A DNA stretch of 64,000 bases, from the NCBI GenBank assembly GCA_903970165.1, contig CAJCHZ010000019.1, positions 1-64,000 of the forward strand, in the 5' to 3' direction. The position numbers and the translations under genes were made by a program. Within the stretch, counting starts at the first letter, position 1; every line of letters begins with the position of its first letter. The DNA comes from Betaproteobacteria bacterium. Lineage in GTDB: Bacteria > Acidobacteriota > Terriglobia > Acidiferrales > UBA7541. The notes below the pieces were generated by a model, which had not been told where the DNA came from, searched no databases, and worked only from the letters and a program-made list of their open reading frames with translations. Positions 17,605 through 26,532 of this stretch are shown here, piece after piece.

Positions 17605-19404
17605 ATGATTAGAAGCGATCTCATCGTACCCCTCATCAATGTGCTTCTACTCGCGTTGGCCGCATTTATTGTCCTGCTGGCCGCTGAGAGGCGATGGAAG
17701 TTGCTGAGCTCGTTTCGGGCGGAAACCGGACCGCCCTTACACCTTGCTTTAGCCCGCGTCGTGATTATATCTGCCTTGCTGTCTAAAGTTAGTTTGCGGC
17801 AGGAAATACTCTACAGCACACTAGATAAGTCCCTTGTCGTTCCTCCAGTGGGTTGGTCGCACCTTGCCCCGCACATTCCGCGCAACCCTGACCTGGTTAC
17901 GATCCTCTATGGATTGTTTGTTTTCTTTGGTGTTCTGGCAATCGTAGGCCTCTTTGGAAGACTCGCCTGCTTGCTCACCTCTGCGCTCGGCTTTTACCTG
18001 CTGACCCTTCCCCAGCTCTTTGGGAAGATAAATCATGATCACAACCTGATCCTTTTTGGATTCTTGCTTGCCTTATCGTCCTGTTGCGACACGCTCAGTG
18101 TGGACGCGATTCGGGGTGCGATAAAGGCTGGCAGGCGAGGCACGTACACCAGCGCGCCGAAGGACAGCCTTGCTTATGCCGATCCCCTAAAGGCCATGAT
18201 GGTTTTGATGGGATTGATTTACTTCTTTCCGGGAGCCTGGAAGGTAGCGCGCCTCGGATTCGAATGGTTCTCTGTGGATAACATGCGTTGGACGATGGCA
18301 AAGAAACTATTCCAATCGCCTCATGTTACCTTCGTTCAAGAATGGGCTATCCACCACCCTCTCGCGCTTCTGGGAGGCGCGGTCTTCACTCCGCTCTTTG
18401 AGCTCGGTTTTATCTTTGCTATTTTCTCGCGGCGTACACGTGCTTTCGCCGCCGCGTGCGGGTTGATGTTTCACAATGCTATCGGCCTTCTTCTGAATAT
18501 TCCTTTTGTTGGCTTGCAATTATGTTATGTGATTTTTATTGACTGGACGCGTGTACTCGCCTGGATTGCTGCTCAATGGAAGATTGGTCGGATCACCGTT
18601 TTGAGGTTCGGCCAAAGCGAATTGCCAGCGTTGAACATTTTGTCCAAATTTGATTGGCTGGATTTGGTCTCAGTGGAGACGCCTGCCGCCTCATTCGCAA
18701 GTGAGCTGTTGCTTGCACCCGATAGGAACGGATTGACTGTCGTCGATGACTCCGGGATCAACCTGTCCGGATATGAAGCTTGCTTATCAATAATGAAACG
18801 GATTGTTTGCCTTTGGCCGATCTATCCAATCCTTTCGTCAAAGATCTTGCGTAAGATCGGGGCATCCATCTACGAACACTTTCAGCATGCTCGGGAGAAC
18901 CGAAACTTTGATGCGGGAAGAGCGAGTTTGAACTTGCCTTCCGATCCTCGGATCGGAATCCTGTTCAGGATCGTTTCCGGAACTTTTGTACTCGGCATGA
19001 TCCTGGCCGGCTTGACCCACTCGGTGAATGCATGGCCCATAGCTTGTTATCCGACTTTCGATCATCTCGAAAGCAACTTGGTGATTGAACTTTCTGCAAG
19101 AGCCACGGACGATAGCGGGCAGGTCTACGATCAGACCCTCAGCTTCGACCCCAAAATCGAAGCGAATCTATCGCCTGAGCGCTACGATGCCATGTTAGCA
19201 AGCCTGATGAGTCAAGATGTGCCTGATTCCAGGCAAAGAGCCGTCGCCCTGGTAAATATCTGGCGCCAAGCCTACAACTATCCCGAATTCAAGGAAGTCA
19301 CGCTCTATTCGTGTACCTATGCACTTGATGCCGACGGAAAGTTGAGCCGGCTGATTGACAATCGCGAAATCTCGCACCTGGAAAGAAGGGATGGGTTGCA
19401 GTAG
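17605..19404 (+). CDS. HTTM-type membrane protein fused to a DUF393-like domain
   Basis: A 599-residue protein. Residues 1-320 carry about seven to eight membrane helices resembling the HTTM family (horizontally transferred transmembrane domain, related to vitamin K-dependent gamma-carboxylase), for example YFFPGAWKVARLGFEWF and MFHNAIGLLLNIPFVGLQLCYVIFIDW. Residues 330-430 resemble the C-terminal part of DUF393/DCC proteins (LSKFDWLDLVSVE, GINLSGYEACLSIMKRIVCLWPIYPIL, KIGASIYEHFQHARENR). The DxxCxxC thiol motif that gives DCC its name is missing. A further membrane helix near 455-475 leads to a soluble C-terminal domain of about 120 residues that I do not recognise. It follows the GH10 gene by 101 bases and may be the last gene of the EPS unit. 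Function unknown. Confidence 0.68.
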   Translation: MIRSDLIVPLINVLLLALAAFIVLLAAERRWKLLSSFRAETGPPLHLALARVVIISALLSKVSLRQEILYSTLDKSLVVPPVGWSHLAPHIPRNPDLVTILYGLFVFFGVLAIVGLFGRLACLLTSALGFYLLTLPQLFGKINHDHNLILFGFLLALSSCCDTLSVDAIRGAIKAGRRGTYTSAPKDSLAYADPLKAMMVLMGLIYFFPGAWKVARLGFEWFSVDNMRWTMAKKLFQSPHVTFVQEWAIHHPLALLGGAVFTPLFELGFIFAIFSRRTRAFAAACGLMFHNAIGLLLNIPFVGLQLCYVIFIDWTRVLAWIAAQWKIGRITVLRFGQSELPALNILSKFDWLDLVSVETPAASFASELLLAPDRNGLTVVDDSGINLSGYEACLSIMKRIVCLWPIYPILSSKILRKIGASIYEHFQHARENRNFDAGRASLNLPSDPRIGILFRIVSGTFVLGMILAGLTHSVNAWPIACYPTFDHLESNLVIELSARATDDSGQVYDQTLSFDPKIEANLSPERYDAMLASLMSQDVPDSRQRAVALVNIWRQAYNYPEFKEVTLYSCTYALDADGKLSRLIDNREISHLERRDGLQ

Positions 19405-19406
19405 TC

Positions 19407-19471
19407 CGAATATTTCAGGCAATCCTCGATGGTGGAAGGCAAATCCGCTGGGAAATCGAGGAAAATATTCG
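19407..19471 (+). terminator. Large stem-loop just after the EPS locus
   Basis: CGAATATTT (19407-19415) pairs with AAATATTCG (19463-19471), and TCCTCGAT (19423-19430) pairs with ATCGAGGA (19455-19462). This gives 17 perfect pairs interrupted by a 7-base bulge on the left side only, with a 24-base loop. It begins three bases after the HTTM stop codon. No T-tract follows, so it is either a Rho-type/processing end or some other structured element. Confidence 0.5.
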
Positions 19472-19561
19472 CACTGACATCGTCATCTCGTTTCTGAGCC
19501 TGAAGTTGGTTTTGACCCGGCTCATTTCATTTGCACCTTCGAATCCATTAACAGTGCGTTC

Positions 19562-19900
19562 TTATTTGATCTTCTGGTTCCCCGGCAGTCCTTCGTTAAT
19601 GCTCTTTAGCGCCTGAAATCCGTCGCCGACCACTGTCGTTTTAATGTCGCCGCGCGTCACCAGAATGGGTTTCAGCAGAATCACCAGCACATCCGTCTTC
19701 CCATTGTTCACCGTGTGAAATCCCCGCCTGTTCTCTCCTTTCGTCAGCCGCACTGCTTCCTCTGCTGCCGCCACCCCTTGATTGCTGATCGGCTTCCCTA
19801 ACCTCTCATCGCACTGCGTATCTACAGCTTGCGTTGTTCTGACTCCAAGAGAATGAGTTGTCACTCTGGCTCGAAATGGTACGATGGGCGAGATCTCCAT
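19562..19900 (-). other. Unassigned reading frame in a 480-base gap, possible gene remnant
   Basis: The gap between the HTTM gene and the sensor kinase (19405-19883) holds the hairpin above and an open frame of 112 codons on the - strand. Its C-terminal part (GKTDVLVILLKPILVTRGD, then VVGDGFQALKSINEGLPG) reads like a protein end and faintly recalls the last strand of secretin-type proteins. The N-terminal part is unconvincing and overlaps the kinase start. I cannot name it. It may be the eroded 3' end of a lost gene or chance. Confidence 0.15.
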
Positions 19901-22868
19901 GGCTCGGTACGTTTGGTGCTGCGTTTTCTGCTTGCTGGTTGGAGTTCCGTCAGATGCTGTCTCGTTGCGTAGTCTGCCGGACGGCTACACGAGACGTGTG
20001 TGGCAAACCCAGGATGGGCTTCCTGAAAACACCGTCCAAGCCTTTGCTCAAACGCCGGATCATTATCTCTGGATCGGTACGAGCGGTGGACTGGTGCGGT
20101 TTGACGGCGCAAAGTTCGTCAACTTTGATCGCGGCAACACTCCCGAAATTCACGAGAACAGCATCTTCTGCCTGACCGTTTCGCGCGACGGGAGCTTGTG
20201 GGCAGGTACCGACGGTGGCGGACTGCTGCGCTACAAAGATGGCGGATTCCATCTGTACTCCGCGTCAGAAGGACTTTCCAACAGCTTCATTAGAGCCGTC
20301 TTCGAAGATCACGAGGGAAGATTGTGGGCTGGCACCGACGACGGATTGTTCCGGCTCGTGGATGACCGCTTCATCCGCATGGACGCCAACGAAAAATTCC
20401 CAGCATTGGCCGTGCATGCCATTCGTGAGGACCACACCGGGCGATTATGGGTTGGTGGTTCAAGGCTGGTGATGCTCCAGGGCAATGAGAGCAAGGAATT
20501 CCACCTCGAAGGTTATCCGAGCGCCACTCGCGTCAAATCCATTCTCGAAACCTCCGACGGAACGATTTGGGTGGGAACAGTTTCCGGTCTGCAGCGCCCA
20601 AAGGGGTCTTTGGAAAGCGGGCGCTTCGAGAAAATTCCCGAAGTCACCAGCACCGTCCGCGTTCTCCGCCAGGATCGCGAAGGCACTTTATGGATCGGCA
20701 GTATTGGCGGCGGCCTGGTTCGCTACCGGAATGGAAAATTTACGCCTGTTGCGACACGGGAAGATCCGCCAGGCAGCACCGTCCTGGCTTTGTTTGAAGA
20801 CAGCGAACAAAATATCTGGGTAGGGCTGCAGACGGGATTGCTGCGCTTAAGCAGGGCGGCTATGACCACATTCCCCCTGCCCGACGCCCCCAACGCAGAC
20901 TTCGGAACGGTCTACGCCGATCGCGACGGATCGCTTTGGGTGGCGAGCACGCATCTCTACCGAATCAACGCTCGGCGCGACGATTCCGAATTGATCCCCG
21001 CGCCGGAGCCTGGAATCCGCGTGCGCAACGTGCTACGCGATCGTTCCGGCGCTTTGTGGATTGGCACGGACGGCCACGGCGCGTATCGCTCGAAAGGCTC
21101 GGAGAAATCTCATTACACCACGCACAACGGCCTGACGAATGACTTCGTGCGGGCCTTCCTCGAGAGCCGCGATGGAAGCGTCTGGATTGCCACCGATGAA
21201 GGCATCAACCGCTGGCGCGACGGAACTCTAAACAGTTACCGAATGGCCGATGGACTCTGTTATTTCAGCACGCGTGCACTGTTGGAGGACGGCGACGGCG
21301 GCATCTGGATCGGCACGGACCGAGGCGTGAGCCATTGGCAAAACGGAGATTTTGTCCACGATCCAGTGGTCAAGCGCCTCAGCGCGGAAAAGGTCTGGTC
21401 GATTCACGAGGATGCCGATGGCGGCCTGTGGTTTGGAACGCGAGGAGCCGGACTATTTCGCTGGCGAAATGGCGTACTGACCTCCTTTGGAAGCGACCAA
21501 GGGCTCGCAAGCAACAGCATTTATCAAATATTGGAAGATGCGCACGGGATGTTCTGGATGAGCGGTCCGAACGGAATTTCCTCCGTGTCGCGGCGGGACC
21601 TGGACAAGCTGGCCGACCACTCCGACTTTCGCCCCGCGATCACCTTGTATGGCCTTTCCGATGGAGTGGAAGCAACGCAAATGCACGGAGGTACTCAGCC
21701 TGCTGGAACCCTCACAACGAGCGGCGAACTCTGGTTCCCGAGCAATCGCGGGCCTGTGCGCGTTCTTCCAGACCAGACGCGTCCCGGGGATTTGCCACAG
21801 GTGGTGATCGAGCAGGTGCTGGTGGACGGCCGTGAAGAACCTATCTCCAGCCGGTTGCTCGTTCCGCCCGGCGAAGGGAAACTGCAAATTGATTACAGCG
21901 CCATCCGCATGCGCTCCCAGGAACGCATTCGTTTCCGTTACAGGCTCGAAAACTTTGACCGCGATTGGACGGAGCCGCTGAACAGCCGCGTCGCCAACTA
22001 CACGAATCTTGCTCCCGGATTCTACCGCTTCGACGTGCAGGCGTTTGAAATGAACACGCCGGAGAAAGCAACGGACGCCTCCCTGACAATCGAGTGGCGC
22101 CGGCATTTTTATCGCACGCCATGGTTTGTTGCGCTATGTTCGGCGCTCGTCCTCTTCAGCGTTTTTGCGGTCTACCGGCTGCGTCTGCGGCAGGTGCACG
22201 CGCGCTTTGAAGCCGTGCTCGAGGAACGGAATCGCATCGCGCGGGAAATGCATGACACGGTGATCCAGGGATGCGTCAGCGCGTCGGCTTTGCTGGAAGC
22301 TGTCGTGTCGCTCGACCCCAATGGTTCCGGTGCACTCAGAGATTTGATAGATACCGCGAGAAATCAAGTGCGAGCGACCGTGGATGAGGCGCGGCGGGCA
22401 GTCTGGAATCTCCGCCAGAGGGAAGTTGCCTCGCCCAAGATCAACCAGCTGCTGGATCAGATGGCGCAGCAGTTAAGTCATGCCGCGCGCGTCCCGATAG
22501 TGGTCAGAACTTCCGGCAATCTCGTGCAACTGGATCGCTCGGTCGAGTACGTTCTCCTGATGGTGGCTCGCGAGGCGGTTTCCAATGCCGTGCACCACGC
22601 CCAGCCCCGTGAGATCGTGATTGAGATTAAATTCGAGCCAGAAACCGTTACGATGTGGGTGGAAGACGACGGCTCGGGATTCGAGCTGGAAGAAATTCTT
22701 GCCACGCCGGGAGCCCATTTTGGAATCATTGGCATGCGCGAGAGAATCGAACACCTCGGAGGACACTTTCACATGGAGAGTGCTCCAGGCCGAGGCACGC
22801 GGTTGTCGGTGGAAATTCCTATGAACGCGCGAGTCGAGAAAAAAGATGCAGAGGCCTTGAGCGTATGA
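19884..22868 (+). CDS. Sensor histidine kinase with periplasmic two-component-regulator propeller and Y_Y_Y domain
   Basis: A protein of about 994 residues. A short signal anchor (YVWCCVFCLLVGVPSDAVS) is followed by a series of reg_prop repeats with the pattern DGSLWAGTDGGGLLRY, repeated as DRSGALWIGTDGHG, DGGIWIGTDRG and so on (about 40-640), forming two seven-bladed propellers. A Y_Y_Y domain (about 660-735, RIRFRYRLENFDRDWTEP) leads to one membrane helix (about 748-768). The cytoplasmic part is a HisKA_3 dimerisation domain, with the phospho-acceptor His790 in AREMHDTVIQG, then a HATPase_c domain (EAVSNAVHHAQP, VEDDGSGFEL, FGIIGMRERIEHLGG). This is the domain logic of Bacteroidetes hybrid glycan sensors, but without the fused receiver and AraC domains. 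The regulator is the next gene, overlapped by ATGA. It probably senses a glycan fragment and controls the galactan genes downstream. ATG 19899 is an alternative start. Confidence 0.9.
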   Translation: MGEISMARYVWCCVFCLLVGVPSDAVSLRSLPDGYTRRVWQTQDGLPENTVQAFAQTPDHYLWIGTSGGLVRFDGAKFVNFDRGNTPEIHENSIFCLTVSRDGSLWAGTDGGGLLRYKDGGFHLYSASEGLSNSFIRAVFEDHEGRLWAGTDDGLFRLVDDRFIRMDANEKFPALAVHAIREDHTGRLWVGGSRLVMLQGNESKEFHLEGYPSATRVKSILETSDGTIWVGTVSGLQRPKGSLESGRFEKIPEVTSTVRVLRQDREGTLWIGSIGGGLVRYRNGKFTPVATREDPPGSTVLALFEDSEQNIWVGLQTGLLRLSRAAMTTFPLPDAPNADFGTVYADRDGSLWVASTHLYRINARRDDSELIPAPEPGIRVRNVLRDRSGALWIGTDGHGAYRSKGSEKSHYTTHNGLTNDFVRAFLESRDGSVWIATDEGINRWRDGTLNSYRMADGLCYFSTRALLEDGDGGIWIGTDRGVSHWQNGDFVHDPVVKRLSAEKVWSIHEDADGGLWFGTRGAGLFRWRNGVLTSFGSDQGLASNSIYQILEDAHGMFWMSGPNGISSVSRRDLDKLADHSDFRPAITLYGLSDGVEATQMHGGTQPAGTLTTSGELWFPSNRGPVRVLPDQTRPGDLPQVVIEQVLVDGREEPISSRLLVPPGEGKLQIDYSAIRMRSQERIRFRYRLENFDRDWTEPLNSRVANYTNLAPGFYRFDVQAFEMNTPEKATDASLTIEWRRHFYRTPWFVALCSALVLFSVFAVYRLRLRQVHARFEAVLEERNRIAREMHDTVIQGCVSASALLEAVVSLDPNGSGALRDLIDTARNQVRATVDEARRAVWNLRQREVASPKINQLLDQMAQQLSHAARVPIVVRTSGNLVQLDRSVEYVLLMVAREAVSNAVHHAQPREIVIEIKFEPETVTMWVEDDGSGFELEEILATPGAHFGIIGMRERIEHLGGHFHMESAPGRGTRLSVEIPMNARVEKKDAEALSV

Positions 22869-23494
22869 CCGCGGCGCAAAAAATCGGCGTTCTTGTCGTG
22901 GATGATCATCCCATTATGCGGTTGGGTGTGGCTGCGATTATCAATGCGCAATCGGACATGAAGGTTTGCGCTCAGGCAGGCTCCGGCGAAGAGGCTGTTC
23001 GCATCTTCAAGAAGCAACGCCCGGACATCACTCTGATGGACTTGCGGCTTCCGGGAATGAGCGGGTTGGACGCTCTGCGCGCCATTCGCCAGGAAGATCA
23101 TCACGCGAAATGCGTCGTGCTGACGACGTACGAAGGCGATGAGGATATTCACCAGGCGCTCGTGGCTGGTGCGCTTGGCTACATTATCAAAGGAATGTCC
23201 CACGAAACTCTGGTGGATGCCTTGCGGCGGGCGCATGCGGGGACGCGTTGTTTGCCTCCGCCGGTGGCGCGCAGCCTCGCAGATCGCACTCCCAACTCCG
23301 ATCTTAGCCCGCGAGAGCGTGAGGTTCTGTCGCTCATGGTGCAGGGAAAGAGTAACAAAGAGATCGGTTCCATTTTGGGCATCACCGAGGCGACCGTAAA
23401 ATGCCATGTTAGCGTGATTTTAATGCGCCTCGAAGCGAATGACCGCACCCAGGCGGTCATTGCCGCGCTGCAACGCGGATTGGAACACCTCTAG
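22865..23494 (+). CDS. NarL/FixJ-type response regulator
   Basis: 209 residues from ATG 22865, which overlaps the kinase stop (ATGA). The frame is open further upstream, but the receiver domain begins at this start. The receiver contains VLVVDDHPIMR, phospho-acceptor Asp59 in TLMDLRLPG, and the conserved Thr/Lys side (VVLTTYEGDEDI, GYIIKGM). A LuxR-type helix-turn-helix follows (LSPREREVLSLMVQGKSNKEIGSILGITEATVKCHVSVIL). It is the cognate partner of the HisKA_3 kinase upstream, a standard pairing for this kinase class. An 18-base repeat 27 bases after its stop, shared with a second site before a GH53 gene, is a possible target. Confidence 0.93.
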   Translation: MTAAQKIGVLVVDDHPIMRLGVAAIINAQSDMKVCAQAGSGEEAVRIFKKQRPDITLMDLRLPGMSGLDALRAIRQEDHHAKCVVLTTYEGDEDIHQALVAGALGYIIKGMSHETLVDALRRAHAGTRCLPPPVARSLADRTPNSDLSPREREVLSLMVQGKSNKEIGSILGITEATVKCHVSVILMRLEANDRTQAVIAALQRGLEHL

Positions 23495-23520
23495 CGTCCG
23501 AGTCGTTTTTTCCTCACGAA

Positions 23521-23538
23521 TCCAACCTTAGTCGGATT
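23521..23538 (+). repeat. 18-nt repeat, copy A (before GH35)
   Basis: TCCAACCTTAGTCGGATT occurs here, 62 bases before the GH35 start, and identically at 31589-31606 before the GH53 gene. A 15/18 match lies at 26194-26211 before the TonB-dependent receptor. It could be an operator for the galactan genes or a fragment of an interspersed repeat. Confidence 0.55.
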
Positions 23539-23599
23539 TGCAACTATGCATAGTGGCATACAGTCGCCCGGGAATTGCGTTCTCTCGGCGCCTTACACT

Positions 23600-26080
23600 A
23601 TGTCCATCCGAACATTTGCGTTGTGCGGAGTTGCTTGCCTTCTGGTTGGCGGCCTGATTCTATCCGTCAGCGCCGCCGCGCGGAATGACGGCGACCCCAA
23701 AATGTTTATTGACGCGAGCAAACCGGCAGGCGCGCCTGAGCCGCTCTCGTTCTCCATTGGAGGGCAATCGCCGGGTGGGCACATCCTGTCTGCCAACACG
23801 CGCTACTTAACGCTCGATGGAAAGCCGTGGTTTCCGGTAATGGGAGAATTCCATTATTCCCGCTATCCCGCCGAGTATTGGGAAGAAGAAATCCTCAAGA
23901 TGAAAGCAGGCGGAGTCCAAATCGTTTCGACCTACGTTTTCTGGATTCATCACGAAGAAATTGAAGGCGAGTTCGATTGGTCGGGCCAGCGCGATTTGCG
24001 CCGTTTCGTGGAACTCTGCGCCAAACATGGCATGTACGCCTGGATCCGCATTGGCCCGTGGGACCACGGAGAAGTGCGTAATGGCGGGCTCCCCGACTGG
24101 CTCGTCGAACACTATCCCATCCGTCAAAGCGATCCCCAGTATCTTCACTACGTACAGCGATTGGATGAAGAGATCGGCCAGCAGCTGAAAGGCCTGTACT
24201 GGCAGGATGGCGGCCCGATTGTGGGTATTCAAATTGAAAACGAGTACAAAGAGCGGGGGCCAGGCAAGGGCAGCGAGCACATGCTCACGCTGCTCGAACT
24301 CGCGCACCGCGCGGGGATAAATGCGCCTTTTGTTACTGCGACCGCGTGGGACGACGCCACCGTTCCCACTACCGGCTATCTGCCTGTATTTGGCGGCTAC
24401 GCCGAGCAATTCTGGAATCGCAAAACTACGGAGCTTCCTCCCAATCCGAATTATTTTTTCACGGCGATTCGATGCGATGAAAATGTCGGCGAGGATTTGC
24501 ACTCGAAACGTCCTGACATTGACGCGCGTTATATTTCACTTCCATTCCTGACCGCGGAAATGGGTGGAGGCATGGAACATTCTTATCATCGGCGGCCATT
24601 GATGAGCGGAGACGATACTGCGGCCATGGCCGTCGTAAAACTTGGTTCCGGCGTGACGATGTATGGCTACTACATGTTTCATGGCGGAACGAACCCGGAA
24701 GGGAAAAAGACCACCTTGCAGGAATCGCAAGCCACCGGATATCCGAATGATCTGCCCGTGAAGTCCTACGATTTTCAGGCACCACTCGGCGAATTCGGCC
24801 AGATGAATGAAACCTTCCGTGACGTAAAAACACTTCACCTCTTTCTCCATGATTTCGGCTCGAGCCTCGCCCTCATGAATCCGTATTTCCCAGACCGCAC
24901 TCCGGAGAACAAGCTGGACACCAAAACCCCTCGCTTAGCGGCACGCTTCGCCGACGATCGTGGCTTCCTTTTTATAAACAATTACCAGCGGTTGCACCCG
25001 CTGCCGGAGCGCAAAGATCTTCAGGCTCATCTGAAACTGGCTTCAGGTAATACCATCGATATTCCCAGCCGGCCGATCGATATTCCGTCCGGCGCCTACA
25101 TGATCTGGCCGGTAAACCTGAGCATGAATGGAGTGACGCTGCGCTACGCAACGGCCCAGCTTCTCTGCAAACTCGATGACCCGGGCATATACGTGTTTTT
25201 CGCGTCGCCTGGTGTCGCTCCACAATTCGTGTTTGACTCCGCGGATGGCGAGTCCATGGAAGCCCCGGGTGCGCGCCTGAAAAAGGAACGAGGGTTGGTT
25301 TACGTGGACAAAATCGAACCGGGCCCGAAATCGGCAATCCGCGTCCGCGCCCGCGACGGCAAGCAAACGCAAATCATCGTTCTCTCCCGGGAAGCCGCAA
25401 GAAACATCTGGAAAACGCGGATTGCCGGACGCGACCATTTGGTATTTACGCAAGCCGATGTGTTTTTCGATGAGAACCGTGTGCACCTGCGATCCAGCGA
25501 TGCGTCGCGAATCGCGTTTGGAGTTTTCCCGAAACTGAATCAGCCGCCCCCCGGCTTCACACCAAAAGGAAGTGACGGCATCTTTGAAATGTATGCAAAG
25601 CACATCGAGCCGGCGAAAATCACCGCAAAAATTGAGCAACTCAAGGAAGCCGATATGCAGCCTCCAGTCACTATGGGCAAGGAAGTGGCGGAAGCGCCAC
25701 CCGAAGCGGCCTTTGCGGGAGCTGGTCGGTGGTCGGTACGCGTTCCCGCTGTCGAATCGGATGCCATCGCCGATGTGCTCCTCAAGATCGACTACGAAGG
25801 AGACATCGCAAGAGTCTATGAAGACGGCAAATTCGTAACGGATGACTTTTTCGACGGCGCGCCCTGGGAAGTGGGTTTGCGGCGGCCCCCAGCGCATGGT
25901 TCAGACCCGGAGCTGGAGTTGAGAATTTTGCCCCTCCGCAAGGATGCTCCCATCTATCTACCTCCCGGGACACATCCCGAGTTTCGCAAAGGCGACGAGG
26001 TCGCCCGAATCAAGGGAATTCAGGTCATCCCGGAATACGAAGGAATAGCCGATTTGAGCCCGGCTACCCGTCCTCAGTAA
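23600..26080 (+). CDS. GH35 beta-galactosidase, exported
   Basis: About 826 residues from ATG 23600, which places a normal signal peptide at the N-terminus (ALCGVACLLVGGLILSVSAAA). ATG 23546 would put 18 extra residues before it. The GH35 barrel is clear: FPVMGEFHYSRYP near the start, then GGPIVGIQIENEY with the acid/base Glu215, and FLTAEMGGGMEHSY with the nucleophile Glu320. YGYYMFHGGTNPEGK is also family-typical. The C-terminal 400 residues are beta-sandwich domains. The enzyme removes terminal beta-galactose from oligosaccharides, matching the GH53 endo-galactanases 5-9 kb downstream. It is encoded right after the sensor/regulator pair, probably in the same regulon. Confidence 0.9.
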   Translation: MSIRTFALCGVACLLVGGLILSVSAAARNDGDPKMFIDASKPAGAPEPLSFSIGGQSPGGHILSANTRYLTLDGKPWFPVMGEFHYSRYPAEYWEEEILKMKAGGVQIVSTYVFWIHHEEIEGEFDWSGQRDLRRFVELCAKHGMYAWIRIGPWDHGEVRNGGLPDWLVEHYPIRQSDPQYLHYVQRLDEEIGQQLKGLYWQDGGPIVGIQIENEYKERGPGKGSEHMLTLLELAHRAGINAPFVTATAWDDATVPTTGYLPVFGGYAEQFWNRKTTELPPNPNYFFTAIRCDENVGEDLHSKRPDIDARYISLPFLTAEMGGGMEHSYHRRPLMSGDDTAAMAVVKLGSGVTMYGYYMFHGGTNPEGKKTTLQESQATGYPNDLPVKSYDFQAPLGEFGQMNETFRDVKTLHLFLHDFGSSLALMNPYFPDRTPENKLDTKTPRLAARFADDRGFLFINNYQRLHPLPERKDLQAHLKLASGNTIDIPSRPIDIPSGAYMIWPVNLSMNGVTLRYATAQLLCKLDDPGIYVFFASPGVAPQFVFDSADGESMEAPGARLKKERGLVYVDKIEPGPKSAIRVRARDGKQTQIIVLSREAARNIWKTRIAGRDHLVFTQADVFFDENRVHLRSSDASRIAFGVFPKLNQPPPGFTPKGSDGIFEMYAKHIEPAKITAKIEQLKEADMQPPVTMGKEVAEAPPEAAFAGAGRWSVRVPAVESDAIADVLLKIDYEGDIARVYEDGKFVTDDFFDGAPWEVGLRRPPAHGSDPELELRILPLRKDAPIYLPPGTHPEFRKGDEVARIKGIQVIPEYEGIADLSPATRPQ

Positions 26081-26532
26081 TAGTCCTCAGCAATAAGAGT
26101 AACGAGCTCTCCCCCTCGGGCAATGCGCGTCTTAGAGCCGTTTAAACACGAGGATTTGCCCCCATTCAAAAAATAGATGCGAATCATCGGCAATCCTACT
26201 TTAGGCGGATTCCTTACTTATTTACAGGCCATAGAATCCCGGCAACATTCGGAAACTCGGTTCGGAGCTGACGAAGGCAAGGCTTCGGCCCGGCGGTGCG
26301 TGCCGGGCAATTCAAGATTATCGTCGAGGATGTTGTTTGCGTGCGCGTTTGCGTGCGTTGTTGAGTAAGGCGCCAGCGAAGTTTGCCCGGATTTCGAGCC
26401 CCGGGAGCGTGAACTTCGCCGCGCTGGCATGGGAGGGTGCAACTGCCTTGCCGCTGATGGCGCCTTGGGAACCCTACGTTTTAAGAGTAGCTCGGCTTTG
26501 GGGTGAGATCGGACTCTTAGGAGGCTCAAGAG
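26081..26532 (+). other. Long leader before the TonB-dependent receptor
   Basis: The 450 bases between the GH35 stop and the receptor start hold no gene I can support. Visible structure: the 15/18 match to the galactan repeat (26194-26211), a hairpin with GCCCGGC (26288-26294) paired to GCCGGGC (26302-26308), a 12-base tandem repeat GTTTGCGTGCG(C/T) at 26335-26358, and AGGAGG at 26519-26524 as the ribosome-binding site. The region may be a long regulated 5' UTR. Confidence 0.4.
26194..26211 (+). repeat. 18-nt repeat, diverged copy B (before TonB-dependent receptor)
   Basis: TCCTACTTTAGGCGGATT matches the repeats at 23521 and 31589 at 15 of 18 positions. It lies 322 bases before the receptor start. 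Confidence 0.3.

Noticed and set aside
26177-26368. Small frame of 63 codons in the leader of the first TonB-dependent receptor
   Set aside because: It contains a GC hairpin and a tandem repeat, has no ribosome-binding site and an unconvincing protein sequence.
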